NCBI GenBank assembly: GCA_938075415.1
Contig: CALJHC010000004.1
Coordinates: forward strand, 248,001 to 312,000
DNA: 64,000 nt
Direction: 5' to 3'
Source: an uncultured Rubripirellula sp.
Lineage (GTDB): Bacteria > Planctomycetota > Planctomycetia > Pirellulales > Pirellulaceae
This document shows, piece by piece, positions 48,813 through 58,008 of the stretch (position 1 is the stretch's first letter; each line of letters opens with the position of its first letter). The translations under genes were made by a program, and so were the position numbers. The notes under the pieces are model-generated. The model saw only the letters and a program-made list of their open reading frames with translations, ran no database searches and was not told the DNA's origin.

Positions 48813-50609
48813 ATGTCAAAAACAACTCGTAACTTTTGCATCATCGCGCACATCGACCATGGAAAGAGTACCTTGGCTGATCGCTTGCTGGAGCAAACCG
48901 GAACGGTGACGGTCCGGGAAATGAAAGAGCAGTTGCTGGATGATCTCGATTTAGAACGGCAGCGTGGCATCACCATCAAAGCACGCTCGGTCCGAATGGA
49001 ATACAAACAAGACAATGAGATCTACGAACTGAACTTGATCGACACCCCAGGCCATGTCGATTTCCAATACGAAGTTTCGCGTTCGCTTGCCTGTTGCGAG
49101 GGCGCCCTGTTGCTCGTTGACGCATTCCAAGGTGTCGAAGCCCAGACTGTCGCCAATGCCTATGCGGCGATGGAACACGATCTGACGATCATTCCGGTCA
49201 TTAATAAAATTGACCTCACACACGCTCGCCCCGACGAAGTCGCCGAAGAGATGATGAACTCACTCGGCACGGATCCTGATGAGTGTGTTCGAGTCAGTGC
49301 AAAAACCGGCGAGGGGGTTGATGCATTGCTGCGAGCAGTGGTGGAGCATGTTCCAGCACCAACGGGTGACCCAAAAGATCCCTTACAAGCGATGGTCTTT
49401 GACTCCAATTATGATGACTACCGCGGGGCAATCACTTACGTTCGAGTGATGAAGGGAACGGTTCGTCGTGGTCAAAAAATTCAATTCGTTCGTGCTGGGT
49501 CGCAACACGAAGTCATAGAACTGGGCCAGTTTGTTCCGCATCGATCAGCGTGCGACGAACTGAAAGCCGGACAAGTCGGCTATCTAATTTGTAATATCAA
49601 AAGCCTTGGCGATGTCCACATTGGGGATACGGTGGCTGCCACCGGCAACGACTCCGCGGAAGCGTTACCCGGCTACTCGCGACCCAAACGCATGGTCTAC
49701 TGCGGTCTTTTCCCAAGCGATGGTCAAGATTTCAGCGAATTACGTGACGCGCTCGAGCGTTTAGCCGTCAATGACCCGAGTTTTGAATTTGAACCAGAAA
49801 CCAGTGATGCGTTGGGATTTGGATTTCGATGTGGCTTTCTTGGCCTTTTGCACATGGAGATCGTTCAGCAGCGACTGGAAAACGAAGCCGATATCGACTT
49901 GGTGCAGACTGCCCCCAACGTCACTTACGAGATCGTCAATAAACGTGGTGAAACAATCTCGATCCACAAACCACAAGATGTTCCAGATCCCGGCGACATC
50001 GAAGAATTCCGCCAGCCCATCGTGCGTTGCAGCATCATCGTGCCTACTGATTTTATCGGTGCGGTGATGAAGCTATGCCAAGAAAGGCGAGGAATTCAGA
50101 AAACACAAGAGTACCTTGGTGCTCAGCGAGCAATGTTGACGTACGACATCCCGCTGGCAGAAGTCGTTTATGACTTACACGACAAAATCAAAAGCTGCAC
50201 TCGAGGGTATGGAACGCTCGACTACGAGATGGTCGGCTACGAGACCGCGGACCTCTGCCGACTGGATATCCTTGTCAACGGAAAACGCGTCGATGCCCTC
50301 AGCGTTGTCTGCAATCGGGCAGATTCTGATCGACGCGGCCGCGCGGTTGCCAAGCGCCTCAAGAAAGAGATCGAACGGCACATGTTCGAAGTGGCTGTCC
50401 AAGCAGCAATCGGCAGTCGCGTGATCGCAAGGGAAACAGTTCCCGCGATGCGAAAGAACGTGACAGCCAAATGCTATGGTGGCGACATCACGCGAAAACG
50501 CAAATTGCTCCAAAAACAGAAAGAGGGCAAGAAACGAATGAAGGCGATTGGCAGTGTTGAGATCAGCCAAAAAGCGTTCATGGCGGTCCTGAGTTCCGAC
50601 GAGGATTAA
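48813..50609 (+). CDS. lepA: Elongation factor 4 (LepA)
   Basis: Ribosome-associated GTPase of 598 residues, the usual LepA length. G1 is HIDHGKST at 13-20, G2 RGITI, G3 DTPGH and G4 NKIDL. The LepA-specific C-terminal domain is present, including DYEMVGYETADLCRLDILVNGK and the lysine-rich end KAIGSVEISQKAFMAVL. LepA binds stalled or late-initiation ribosomes and can back-translocate tRNAs. No anomalies. ATG 48813 gives the expected N terminus. It follows the ROK kinase gene. Confidence 0.97.
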   Translation: MSKTTRNFCIIAHIDHGKSTLADRLLEQTGTVTVREMKEQLLDDLDLERQRGITIKARSVRMEYKQDNEIYELNLIDTPGHVDFQYEVSRSLACCEGALLLVDAFQGVEAQTVANAYAAMEHDLTIIPVINKIDLTHARPDEVAEEMMNSLGTDPDECVRVSAKTGEGVDALLRAVVEHVPAPTGDPKDPLQAMVFDSNYDDYRGAITYVRVMKGTVRRGQKIQFVRAGSQHEVIELGQFVPHRSACDELKAGQVGYLICNIKSLGDVHIGDTVAATGNDSAEALPGYSRPKRMVYCGLFPSDGQDFSELRDALERLAVNDPSFEFEPETSDALGFGFRCGFLGLLHMEIVQQRLENEADIDLVQTAPNVTYEIVNKRGETISIHKPQDVPDPGDIEEFRQPIVRCSIIVPTDFIGAVMKLCQERRGIQKTQEYLGAQRAMLTYDIPLAEVVYDLHDKIKSCTRGYGTLDYEMVGYETADLCRLDILVNGKRVDALSVVCNRADSDRRGRAVAKRLKKEIERHMFEVAVQAAIGSRVIARETVPAMRKNVTAKCYGGDITRKRKLLQKQKEGKKRMKAIGSVEISQKAFMAVLSSDED

Positions 50610-51372
50610 CGCGGCGTTTTGCGAGTCGGCTACTGTCAGCCCTGCCTCCCTCGGATCGATGCACTGCTGTGACAACTCAATCCAGGCAACCGTTTTCACC
50701 CGAGGCGATCTCCAAGAGGTTGGCCTACCAAGAACCAAGGCTCGCAGACGAATGAATCCAACCTAGCAGCGAGAGACAGGATTCCCCACCACTGCCCTCG
50801 ATGAAAACAACTTCCCCAAATTCCTGAAGGCCCCCGCTTGCTAGCACCGAAGCTTTGCCTCCCAACGTGGCCCCAGCAAACAGGCCCCAGCAAACAGGCT
50901 CCAGCAAACAAGACCTTAGAAAACCAAGGAAGTGCAGGAGAACAGCCAGGATACGCTCACGGGGGCAAAATGGACAAAACAAGGATTCTCACGGACCGTT
51001 TCCTGTCGCCCCCTCTCCGCTAAACCCGCCAATAGAGCCCGCGAGCATTGCCTGAGGAATCAGTCGGCTCGGTTCGTTCTCACCCAACCTTGAGATTCGT
51101 AACCGCTACAGAAACGCTGACTCCGTTTTTTTACCTTCCTCGACGAGCTCGGAGCTTGCCTCTTCTAGGAACCAAGGCTGCTGAAGCTTATCTTGTTAGC
51201 ACAGGCGGTCGCGGATTCCCGAGCGACGCCTTGAATCCACACACCCTTTGTTCAGAAGCGATGGGCCGTCGAACCCCCGAGTGAGGCGGTCAGCGATGAA
51301 CGCACCGCTTCGATGTTGTGAGACAGGGTGTTGTACGAACCTGCGCTCATCCAACGAAAGAAGGTAGTCACC
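50610..51372. other. Intergenic region, about 760 bases, upstream of the ammonium transporter
   Basis: No supported gene; several short overlapping frames occur on both strands. It contains the 14-base repeat at 50871-50912 and presumably the ammonium transporter promoter. I could not recognise a nitrogen-control site, a riboswitch or a terminator for lepA. Confidence 0.42.
50871..50912. repeat. 14-base tandem repeat x3
   Basis: CCCCAGCAAACAGG at 50871-50884 and 50885-50898, then a two-base variant at 50899-50912. Confidence 0.85.
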
Positions 51373-52824
51373 GTGTGTCGTTTCAATCGCCTGCTATTTC
51401 TAGCGGCAGCTGTACTCTTCAATTCTACAACTCTCTGCATGTTCTCCCAAGCTCAGGACGCTGCTACTGAGGCATCACCCTCAGCAGAGGTCATTGAGAC
51501 AGTTCCGGAAGGCATGATGACCGATGGTGAAATCATGACCTCACCGGCTGCAGCTCACAACGCTTGGATGCTCGTTTGCTGTGCACTGGTTCTCTTCATG
51601 ACGGCACCGGGTTTAGCGATGTTCTACGGTGGACTGGTTCGCCGAAAGAATGTTCTAAGCGTGATGATGCAGTGCATCTTCCTGATGGGTTTAATGACGG
51701 TCATCTGGGCCGTGTATGGCTATTCACTCGCGTTCGGTGGCGACGGCGGTTGGATCGGCAATTTCGATCACGTCTTCATGAACGGCGTGCAACGCGAATG
51801 GAGTGACACACTGCAAGAACCGCTGAACCCGATGGAAGGCGATATAACAAAATTAACACACATGCTCTTCCAAGGAATGTTTTTCATCATCACCCCCGCA
51901 TTGATCTGTGGTGCTTTTGCTGAACGCATGAAGTTCAGCGCCATGGTCATCTATTCGATCTTGTGGGGCACTTTTATTTACTGCCCATTGTGTCACTGGG
52001 TATGGGATGGTGGGCCACTGTCCTACAACGATTCCAGCATTGCCGGTGGCGCACTTGATTTTGCAGGCGGTACTGTCGTGCACATCAGCAGCGGAATTTC
52101 GGCACTCGTTGCTGCATTGATGATCGGTCCGAGAATGGGCTACCTCAAGGATCCGCTGCAGCCACACAACCTCACCTACACGGTGTTGGGAGCAGCGATG
52201 CTTTGGTTCGGCTGGTTCGGGTTCAATGCCGGTAGCGAACTGGCTTCGGATGGATTAACCAGCAGTGCTTTCGCGGTGACCCACTTTGCAGCCGCAGCTG
52301 GTGCGATTGCCTGGGCCACCACTGAGTGGCTTGCACTTGGCAAACCAACGGTTCTCGGTGCAAGCAGTGGAGCGGTCTCAGGTCTTGTCTGCATCACGCC
52401 CGCCGCCGGATTTGTCCAACCGATGCCGGCAATCCTCATGGGAATTACCGCTGGAATTCTCTGCTACTTCGCCTGCTCAAAATTGAAGCATCGCCTCGGC
52501 TATGATGACGCACTGGACGCATTTGGCGTTCATGGAATCGGAGGAATTCTCGGGGCTGTCCTCACAGGCGTCTTTGCTACTCGCGCCTGCTGGGATGTTA
52601 GCGGGAAAGGACTAAAGATTGGCTTGATTGAGTCAGGTGGCAACCCCAGTCTGCTGATTGGGCAAATCGTTGCCGTCTTTGTGACCATTGTCTTCGCGGC
52701 GATCGGCAGTTTCATTCTTCTCAAGGCGATTGACCTTGCGATTGGAATTCGCGTTCGCTTGGAAAGTGAACAACGTGGCCTCGATGTCTCCGATCACGGC
52801 GAGGAAGGGTACATGCTGTCCTAA
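51373..52824 (+). CDS. amt: Ammonium transporter (Amt/Mep/Rh family)
   Basis: Polytopic inner-membrane channel for ammonia/ammonium. After a signal-like segment and a roughly 45-residue acidic periplasmic stretch, about eleven transmembrane helices follow. Family signatures: MFYGGLVRRKNVLS, CHWVWDGG, DFAGGTVVHISSGISAL, and DAFGVHGIGGILGAVLTGVF with the pore histidine. The GTG at 51373 is preferred: an AAGAAGG element lies about 9 bases before it, and the encoded N terminus (MCRFNRLLFLAAAVLF) is a good signal sequence; a GTG at 51328 would add 15 residues. Amt proteins are commonly regulated by PII (GlnK), but no glnK lies next to it here. A strong terminator follows. Confidence 0.95.
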   Translation: MCRFNRLLFLAAAVLFNSTTLCMFSQAQDAATEASPSAEVIETVPEGMMTDGEIMTSPAAAHNAWMLVCCALVLFMTAPGLAMFYGGLVRRKNVLSVMMQCIFLMGLMTVIWAVYGYSLAFGGDGGWIGNFDHVFMNGVQREWSDTLQEPLNPMEGDITKLTHMLFQGMFFIITPALICGAFAERMKFSAMVIYSILWGTFIYCPLCHWVWDGGPLSYNDSSIAGGALDFAGGTVVHISSGISALVAALMIGPRMGYLKDPLQPHNLTYTVLGAAMLWFGWFGFNAGSELASDGLTSSAFAVTHFAAAAGAIAWATTEWLALGKPTVLGASSGAVSGLVCITPAAGFVQPMPAILMGITAGILCYFACSKLKHRLGYDDALDAFGVHGIGGILGAVLTGVFATRACWDVSGKGLKIGLIESGGNPSLLIGQIVAVFVTIVFAAIGSFILLKAIDLAIGIRVRLESEQRGLDVSDHGEEGYMLS

Positions 52825-52855
52825 GAGACAACGTCGTCGGATGAAAGCATTCAGA

Positions 52856-52893
52856 AGCGGCCAGCAGCGTGTAACGCAGCTGGCCGCTTTTTT
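52856..52893 (+). terminator. Rho-independent terminator of the ammonium transporter gene
   Basis: A perfect 10-bp stem, AGCGGCCAGC (52856-52865) and GCTGGCCGCT (52879-52888), with a 13-base loop is followed directly by a run of T. It starts about 30 bases after the stop codon. Confidence 0.92.
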
Positions 52894-53012
52894 AATTTCA
52901 TCACGATCCTACGAATCAATGATTTGCAATTCCCCGCCATGAGTCAAAAATCTCACCAATCCTCAACAAACCAACGACCATCAGAATCATTGCAAAACTC
53001 GGTTCAATCAAA

Positions 53013-53170
53013 AAACTCGAGGGTTCACTGTGCTCAAGGTTCACTGTGCTCAAGGTTCACTGTGCTCGAGGGTTTACTGTGCTCGAGGTTCACTGTGCTC
53101 GAGGGTTTACTGTGCTCGAGGGTTTACTGTGCTCGAGGTTCACTGTGCTCGAAGAGTCACTTTGCTCGAA
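53013..53170. repeat. 16-17-base tandem repeat, about 9 copies
   Basis: Units of the form GGTTCACTGTGCTCGA(G) recur without spacers from about 53022 to 53170, with C/T and A/G variants alternating and copies decaying at the right end. It lies between the ammonium transporter terminator and the 3' end of the thioredoxin-like gene. A plus-strand frame through it is only a repeat artefact. Confidence 0.92.
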
Positions 53171-53272
53171 GGTTCCTCTTATTAACTCACCCCACAAGAA
53201 ACCCGGGCTGTGGTGAACCCAGATTTTGGCAAAACAAATTCTTGGAACTGATAAGTCGGTCGAAACCCGAGC

Positions 53273-54415
53273 TTACTTTTCGTCGGCACTCTCTTTCGAC
53301 TCCGCAAGGCGAGTTGTGAGATCATCCAACAGTGTTGACAAACGCTTTTTGACTCGTTCGTCCGGAGCAGAATCGATTGCGGCTTGCTGGGCAGCAACAG
53401 CTCCCTCAAGGTCGCCCGTCTCTGACTTGAGCAACGCCATGGTGTTGAAAAGCAATGGCAACAGATCCGCTTCTGCCTCGTCCACTTCACCTTGCAATGC
53501 TGACAATGCTTCGTCCGCAAGCACGCCCACTTCAGCCCCCTGCTTAATCTGACCATAGAGGGTGTAAGCAAATTGCCCGACGGCATAGGCATCGCCCTTC
53601 ATTCCCGACAATCGCTCTCGGAAATGACCCAAAACATCGTCGTCGATCATCCCGCCCATCAGTTTTAACTGATACTCAGTCGAGATCCATTGTGCCTCCA
53701 TCGCTGTACCCTTGGCAGCTTGCTTCTGCTGCTCAACCAGCTTGATTGCTTCTTCAAACTTACCGGTACCGGCAAGCATTGAAACCTTCTGCATGCTCTC
53801 CTGAAATTGCTTTTTCAATCCCAGCTCTTTCTCGAATGCGACACGATCCCATGATCCATTCACAACGGACTCGAGTGGTCCATCAAGATCCATTGGGTGA
53901 CCTATCCACTCAATCTGACTTGTTTTCCCAACCAGAAACGCAGTGGGTATCCCCTGCTGCTTTGAGGCATCCATGTAGTCTCGGTAAACCGAACCATCTG
54001 GATCGGTGGTCAAGCACCAAGCCGAGGTTAATTCCCCAAACGACTTACCCACTTGTTCGTTATTTTTCGCTAACAGATCCTTCACTTCTTCAACTGACTC
54101 ATCAGAGACACTGATAATTTGAACACCCTGACCTCGGTATTTGTTCTGCAGGTCAGCCAAGTGAGGCATACTTTGGATACAAGGACCACACCAAGTAGCC
54201 CAAAATTCCACAACGTAGACTTTATCCTTTTCAAATTGAGTGACCGGCTTGAAAAAGCCGTTACCATCTTGCAGCCAATGCTCAATTGCCAATTTAGGAG
54301 CAGTGGAACCAACCTTCAGTTCCTGCACGTCTTGCGCCACTGCAGGTGGCCGCTGAACGGTTGTGAAACAGAGGGCGGCTGCAATCGAAGCGGCCAAAGC
54401 CAGTCGTGTTTTCAT
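53273..54415 (-). CDS. Secreted thioredoxin/TlpA-like redoxin with helical C-terminal domain
   Basis: 380 residues from ATG 54415, with a signal peptide to about residue 28. A thioredoxin-like fold spans about 33-190: VEFWATWCGPCIQSMPHL contains the redox-active pair Cys76 and Cys79, and QQGIPTAFLVG has the cis-Pro loop. Residues 215-375 are helical, with TPR-like elements (FEEAIKLVEQQKQAAKG, LKSETGDLEGAVAAQQAAI), and may bind a partner protein. Predicted role: periplasmic thiol reduction or cytochrome c maturation, although the substrate is unknown. The frame is open 32 codons upstream, but those lack signal character. Lone gene. Confidence 0.87.
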   Translation of the reverse strand: MKTRLALAASIAAALCFTTVQRPPAVAQDVQELKVGSTAPKLAIEHWLQDGNGFFKPVTQFEKDKVYVVEFWATWCGPCIQSMPHLADLQNKYRGQGVQIISVSDESVEEVKDLLAKNNEQVGKSFGELTSAWCLTTDPDGSVYRDYMDASKQQGIPTAFLVGKTSQIEWIGHPMDLDGPLESVVNGSWDRVAFEKELGLKKQFQESMQKVSMLAGTGKFEEAIKLVEQQKQAAKGTAMEAQWISTEYQLKLMGGMIDDDVLGHFRERLSGMKGDAYAVGQFAYTLYGQIKQGAEVGVLADEALSALQGEVDEAEADLLPLLFNTMALLKSETGDLEGAVAAQQAAIDSAPDERVKKRLSTLLDDLTTRLAESKESADEK

Positions 54416-54829
54416 GGATCTATTCTCGGCGGGGATACGGATTATCGAGACTGGACCAAGCACCCAACGGTTCGTGATCCAACTTACTGAGGACCCTGAA
54501 AGCAGGCCCATGTCATTACTGAGTGTAAGGTAAATGGCGATGCGAGAGAATCAATGATTTCATAATCCACGAATTCCCCATCACCAGGCTGTTCATCGAT
54601 CAAAGGTGACTCCAAGGCACTCTGCCGAGGAAACAGGTCCGTCCGTCTGATCACCTGTTGCCGGTCACCTGGACGGGGCAACGATTACCGGGACGGGGCA
54701 ACGAGACAACCAACTCGTAGTAACGAACGATTCAACCATCTTCATGAAGCAAGGTAGCGGTCAAAGGTCGGGAAAACACTCCGTAATTCATCCAACCAAA
54801 ATGTGATGTGTCCTCGCCTTGAGATAAAG
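54416..54829. other. Intergenic region, about 410 bases
   Basis: Promoter region of the thioredoxin-like gene and downstream end of the next minus-strand gene. GGACGGGGCAACGA occurs at 54671-54684 and again at 54691-54704 (period 20). No gene supported. Confidence 0.45.
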
Positions 54830-55735
54830 CTACTCCGATCCCTCTACCGCTTCAGCAGGTTTTTCGGCAGATTCGTTCTCACCCGAATCACCGTCTTGCG
54901 ATTCACCTTGATCGCCACCTATTTTTTCTTCATTCAGCTCGGCAGGTTTATCTTCATCGGCCTTGTCACCCCTGGTTGGCCGTCGCCTTGAACCGCGTTT
55001 TGGTATCGACTCCGTTGGCTCACCAAAAACCTTCTCGGAGGTAACCGTGATTCGCTCTGCCTTGACCAGTGTTTCATTAGACGGCTGATAGAACCCCGAA
55101 ACGCTCACGGTATCACCCTCTTGAGCCAGGGTCAGATTATTAAAGCGAATCTCGAAGGTCACGTCAGGCGACAGCGGAATCTGCAGCGGACGACTGCCCG
55201 CCTGAACTACCAGGGTCCCGTTATCGTGAATGCCCATCACGCCACCGACGACACGGCAACGCACTGGCCCAGCGAAACCTTGTTGGTTCTCGTTTTGCTG
55301 TTGGGGATAAACACCAGGCAGGTACTGCTCACGGATCCTGCCTGGCATTGCTCCAGAGACTGGTTGAAATAACTCAACCTTGTTGATCGGAGAAACAGCC
55401 ATGCCGTTGACCGGGTTGAAAGTGCCAGTCAAACGCACCAATTGCCCTCGCTTGAGGAACGCTGGTTTTGCCAGAGCGACAAACTGGAAAGCCGTTAAAT
55501 TATCCGGGACCTGCACCATCATGTCGGTGCCGTCCTCGCGTTGCACATACACAACGCCTCTCTGAAATCCCTTGAGCTTGCCTTTGAACTCAGTCACCAT
55601 ATTCTGGTTGGCACCGAATCCCGGCGGGACACCAAACCCGGGTGCGTTATCTTGGCCGAAGGATGGCTTGCCAAAAAAAAGCCCCAAGACCAAGAAGCCT
55701 GCAGTCGCATGTGTCACAATCTTTGTCTGCATCAT
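54830..55735 (-). CDS. Secreted hypothetical protein with acidic tail
   Basis: Not a family I recognise. About 301 residues from ATG 55735 (an adjacent ATG at 55732 is equally possible). A signal peptide is followed by a Gly/Pro/Phe-rich stretch (APGFGVPPGFGAN) and two beta-rich segments that look like repeated OB-like barrels (about 45-130 and 150-225: KGKLKGFQRGVVYVQRED and VRCRVVGGVMGIHDNGTLVV). The last 60 residues are strongly charged and disordered-looking, rich in Asp, Glu and Lys. Predicted to be exported; could bind a ligand or nucleic acid, but that is speculation. Lone gene, divergent from panB. Confidence 0.72.
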   Translation of the reverse strand: MMQTKIVTHATAGFLVLGLFFGKPSFGQDNAPGFGVPPGFGANQNMVTEFKGKLKGFQRGVVYVQREDGTDMMVQVPDNLTAFQFVALAKPAFLKRGQLVRLTGTFNPVNGMAVSPINKVELFQPVSGAMPGRIREQYLPGVYPQQQNENQQGFAGPVRCRVVGGVMGIHDNGTLVVQAGSRPLQIPLSPDVTFEIRFNNLTLAQEGDTVSVSGFYQPSNETLVKAERITVTSEKVFGEPTESIPKRGSRRRPTRGDKADEDKPAELNEEKIGGDQGESQDGDSGENESAEKPAEAVEGSE

Positions 55736-56056
55736 TAGTCTCAATTTTGATGAAGAAACGCTGTGGTGGGAGACCCCCATCAAGCTCTGGGCAGTTCCAT
55801 TGGGTCCCCATTGTAGCCGGTGAGGCGTTCAACGAATCAGTGATTGAAAGACGCGTTAGACAAAAAATCGGATCAAGCAACAAAATGAATGAAACCGTCT
55901 AAAAACACAGAAAGCGGCCCCCTCCACCCTGTCAGGGAAGGATCGGTAGGGCTTAAACTCGTCAGAAAGCCCTGAAAACAGGCACCCTGAACCTGAAACG
56001 GCCAGGGTCCAAAGCAAGCGATGACATAACGTCTTACGAGATAGCGAAGTGGTGCA
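55736..56056. other. Intergenic region, about 320 bases
   Basis: Divergent promoter region between the secreted hypothetical and panB. Short frames overlap on both strands; none supported. No repeats or recognisable operator. Confidence 0.45.
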
Positions 56057-56887
56057 ATGAGCCCAAACGAGAACAGCGAACCGACCTCGAATGACTCCAA
56101 ACAACGTGTCACCACTCGAACGCTTCAAAGAATGCGTCGCGACGGCAAGGCGATTTCCATGCTAACAGCCTACGACTACCCAACTGCGGAGGCGTTGGAC
56201 GAAGCCGGCGTCGACATCCTATTGGTTGGTGATTCACTCGCGATGGTTGTTCAGGGTCATGAAACCACCTTGCCGGTAACCATGGATCAAATGCTTTACC
56301 ACGCAGAAATGGTCGGCAGAGCAACACGGCGGGCATTGGTTGTTGTCGACCTTCCTTTCCCTGAGGGGCAACTGGAAATCACCCGAAGTGTCGAGGCCAG
56401 CGCGCGGGTACTCAAAGAAACCCGATGCCACGCGGTCAAACTGGAGGGTGGTGCCGAACAGGCCAATCGCATCAAAGCGATCGTCACCGCCGGCGTACCC
56501 GTGATGGCACACGTTGGACTGCGACCGCAAAGTGTTCACGTCGAAGGTGGGTATCGCATTCAGCGAAAAGAAGACCAGTTGATCGCTGATGCACTCGCCG
56601 CAGAAAAAGCCGGGGCGTTCGCTGTCTTGATTGAATGTGTCCCGTCAAACATTGGCAAGGCAATTAATGACGCCGTGTCGGTTCCCACCATTGGTATTGG
56701 TGCGGGACCAGATGTTACCGGTCAGGTCCTGGTCACCCATGACATGATCGGCTTCAATTCAGGCTACACACCTAAATTTGTCAGACAATTCAGCGATGTC
56801 CGCGGGGCAATCAAAACAGCAGCGACCAACTACTGTGAATCGATACGCAACGGCAAGTTCCCTGACAACAAAGAATCGTTTGAATGA
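56057..56887 (+). CDS. panB: 3-methyl-2-oxobutanoate hydroxymethyltransferase (PanB)
   Basis: Cytoplasmic enzyme of pantothenate and coenzyme A synthesis: transfers a hydroxymethyl group from methylenetetrahydrofolate to 2-ketoisovalerate, giving ketopantoate. 276 residues, the usual length. Signatures: ISMLTAYDYPTAEALDEAG, LLVGDSLAMVVQGHE (metal-binding Asp), the VMAHVGLRPQSVH segment and IGIGAGPDVTGQVLVTHDM. ATG 56057 is followed by a short hydrophilic head. It overlaps the following pgl gene by four bases (ATGA), indicating translational coupling. Confidence 0.97.
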   Translation: MSPNENSEPTSNDSKQRVTTRTLQRMRRDGKAISMLTAYDYPTAEALDEAGVDILLVGDSLAMVVQGHETTLPVTMDQMLYHAEMVGRATRRALVVVDLPFPEGQLEITRSVEASARVLKETRCHAVKLEGGAEQANRIKAIVTAGVPVMAHVGLRPQSVHVEGGYRIQRKEDQLIADALAAEKAGAFAVLIECVPSNIGKAINDAVSVPTIGIGAGPDVTGQVLVTHDMIGFNSGYTPKFVRQFSDVRGAIKTAATNYCESIRNGKFPDNKESFE

Positions 56888-57609
56888 GCTCTCAAGCAAG
56901 CAGAAAACATTTCTATCCCTCCACTGCATCTTTGCAGGAAGCAGTCGCATTATCGTGTGCAGAATGCATTCGTGATGCGGTAAGCTCGAACGGCGTGGCC
57001 AACATCTCACTCTCCGGCGGTTCCACCCCAAAACGAATCTACGAAATCCTTTCGACGCTTGACCTGCCTTGGGATAACGTTCATTGGTTTTGGGGAGATG
57101 AGCGAAATGTAACACCGGATGACTCCCAAAGTAATGAAAGAATGGTCAGGGAGACATTGTTCAAGATCAATCCGCCTCCCGCTTCCAACATCCACCCGGT
57201 TCCCGTCGACATGAAGTCGCCAGAGAAGGGTGCCGCAAAATACGAAGCGATCATGCGAAAGCACTTTGGCGACACCGAATTCCCAAGATGGGATCTGGTC
57301 TTACTGGGAATGGGTGATGACGCACACACAGCCTCCCTGTTTCCCGAAACAGTCGCCTTACAAGAAACCGAAAAATGGTTTGTCCCTAATTGGGTGGAGA
57401 AGCTAAACACTTTTCGCTACACGCTGACTGCTCCAGCGATTAACTCCGCCCGAGAAGCTTGGTTTCTGGTTGCAGGAGAAGCGAAACGTCAAGCCTTGCA
57501 TCAAGTTTGGCAGGCAGAATTAAACCCAACGCTTTACCCCTCTCAACTCATCCAGCCAACCGCTTGGCACGTCACCAACGAAGCCAGACCAGACATCGGC
57601 ACAACATGA
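56884..57609 (+). CDS. pgl: 6-phosphogluconolactonase
   Basis: 241 residues of the DevB/SOL family, which hydrolyses 6-phosphogluconolactone in the oxidative pentose phosphate pathway. Signatures: NISLSGGSTPKRIYEIL, HWFWGDERNVTPDDSQSNERM (the conserved WGDERxVP-like block) and DLVLLGMGDDAHTASLFP (GxGxDGHTASLFP form, with Asp-Ala in place of Asp-Gly). Its ATG overlaps the panB stop, so the two are cotranscribed and probably translationally coupled. A Rho-independent terminator follows about 120 bases later. Confidence 0.93.
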   Translation: MSSQASRKHFYPSTASLQEAVALSCAECIRDAVSSNGVANISLSGGSTPKRIYEILSTLDLPWDNVHWFWGDERNVTPDDSQSNERMVRETLFKINPPPASNIHPVPVDMKSPEKGAAKYEAIMRKHFGDTEFPRWDLVLLGMGDDAHTASLFPETVALQETEKWFVPNWVEKLNTFRYTLTAPAINSAREAWFLVAGEAKRQALHQVWQAELNPTLYPSQLIQPTAWHVTNEARPDIGTT

Positions 57610-57732
57610 ATCACAGCAGCGTCTGGCAGAATCGTTGATTCAAAAGTCGGTCAACGCGATGCCCGCCTCATGACGATTCACCCATCGACTAGATCACCTC
57701 CACCGACGACTCAACGAAAAAGCGAGTCAACG

Positions 57733-57764
57733 AAAAAAGCGACTCGAGTCCCGAGTCGCTTTTT
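57733..57764 (+). terminator. Rho-independent terminator after panB-pgl
   Basis: Nine-bp stem AGCGACTCG/CGAGTCGCT (57738-57746 and 57752-57760), five-base loop, flanked by an A-run on the left and TTTT on the right. The same structure could also terminate minus-strand transcription arriving from the protease side. Confidence 0.88.
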
Positions 57765-58008
57765 CTTAATCTAACGACCGCCGTTGTGGATCAGACTTAG
57801 CTGACCAAGCCACCCCCCGAAATGTGCCGCAATGAACCGATTCAGGTTTCGGTACGACTCTAAAACGACGCTCGAGTCGATCTGACTGATGGGCTTCGAA
57901 TCGGCAACCACTGCCACTTGACGACAGCACAAGCAGTCCATCTCGGTCGATGAACTACTTTCAAACAATCCCAAAGATGGCTCCCCTCACGACGATGCAG
58001 GGGTTGCA

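Noticed and set aside
50175-50738. 187-codon minus-strand frame at the end of lepA
   Set aside because: Mostly antisense to lepA's conserved C-terminal domain; no family.
52924-53319. 131-codon frame through the nine-copy repeat
   Set aside because: Composition is set by the repeat unit and the frame overlaps the thioredoxin-like gene; no start signal.
57771-57974. 67-codon minus-strand frame between the pgl terminator and the protease
   Set aside because: Requires a TTG start, has no ribosome site and no recognisable content.
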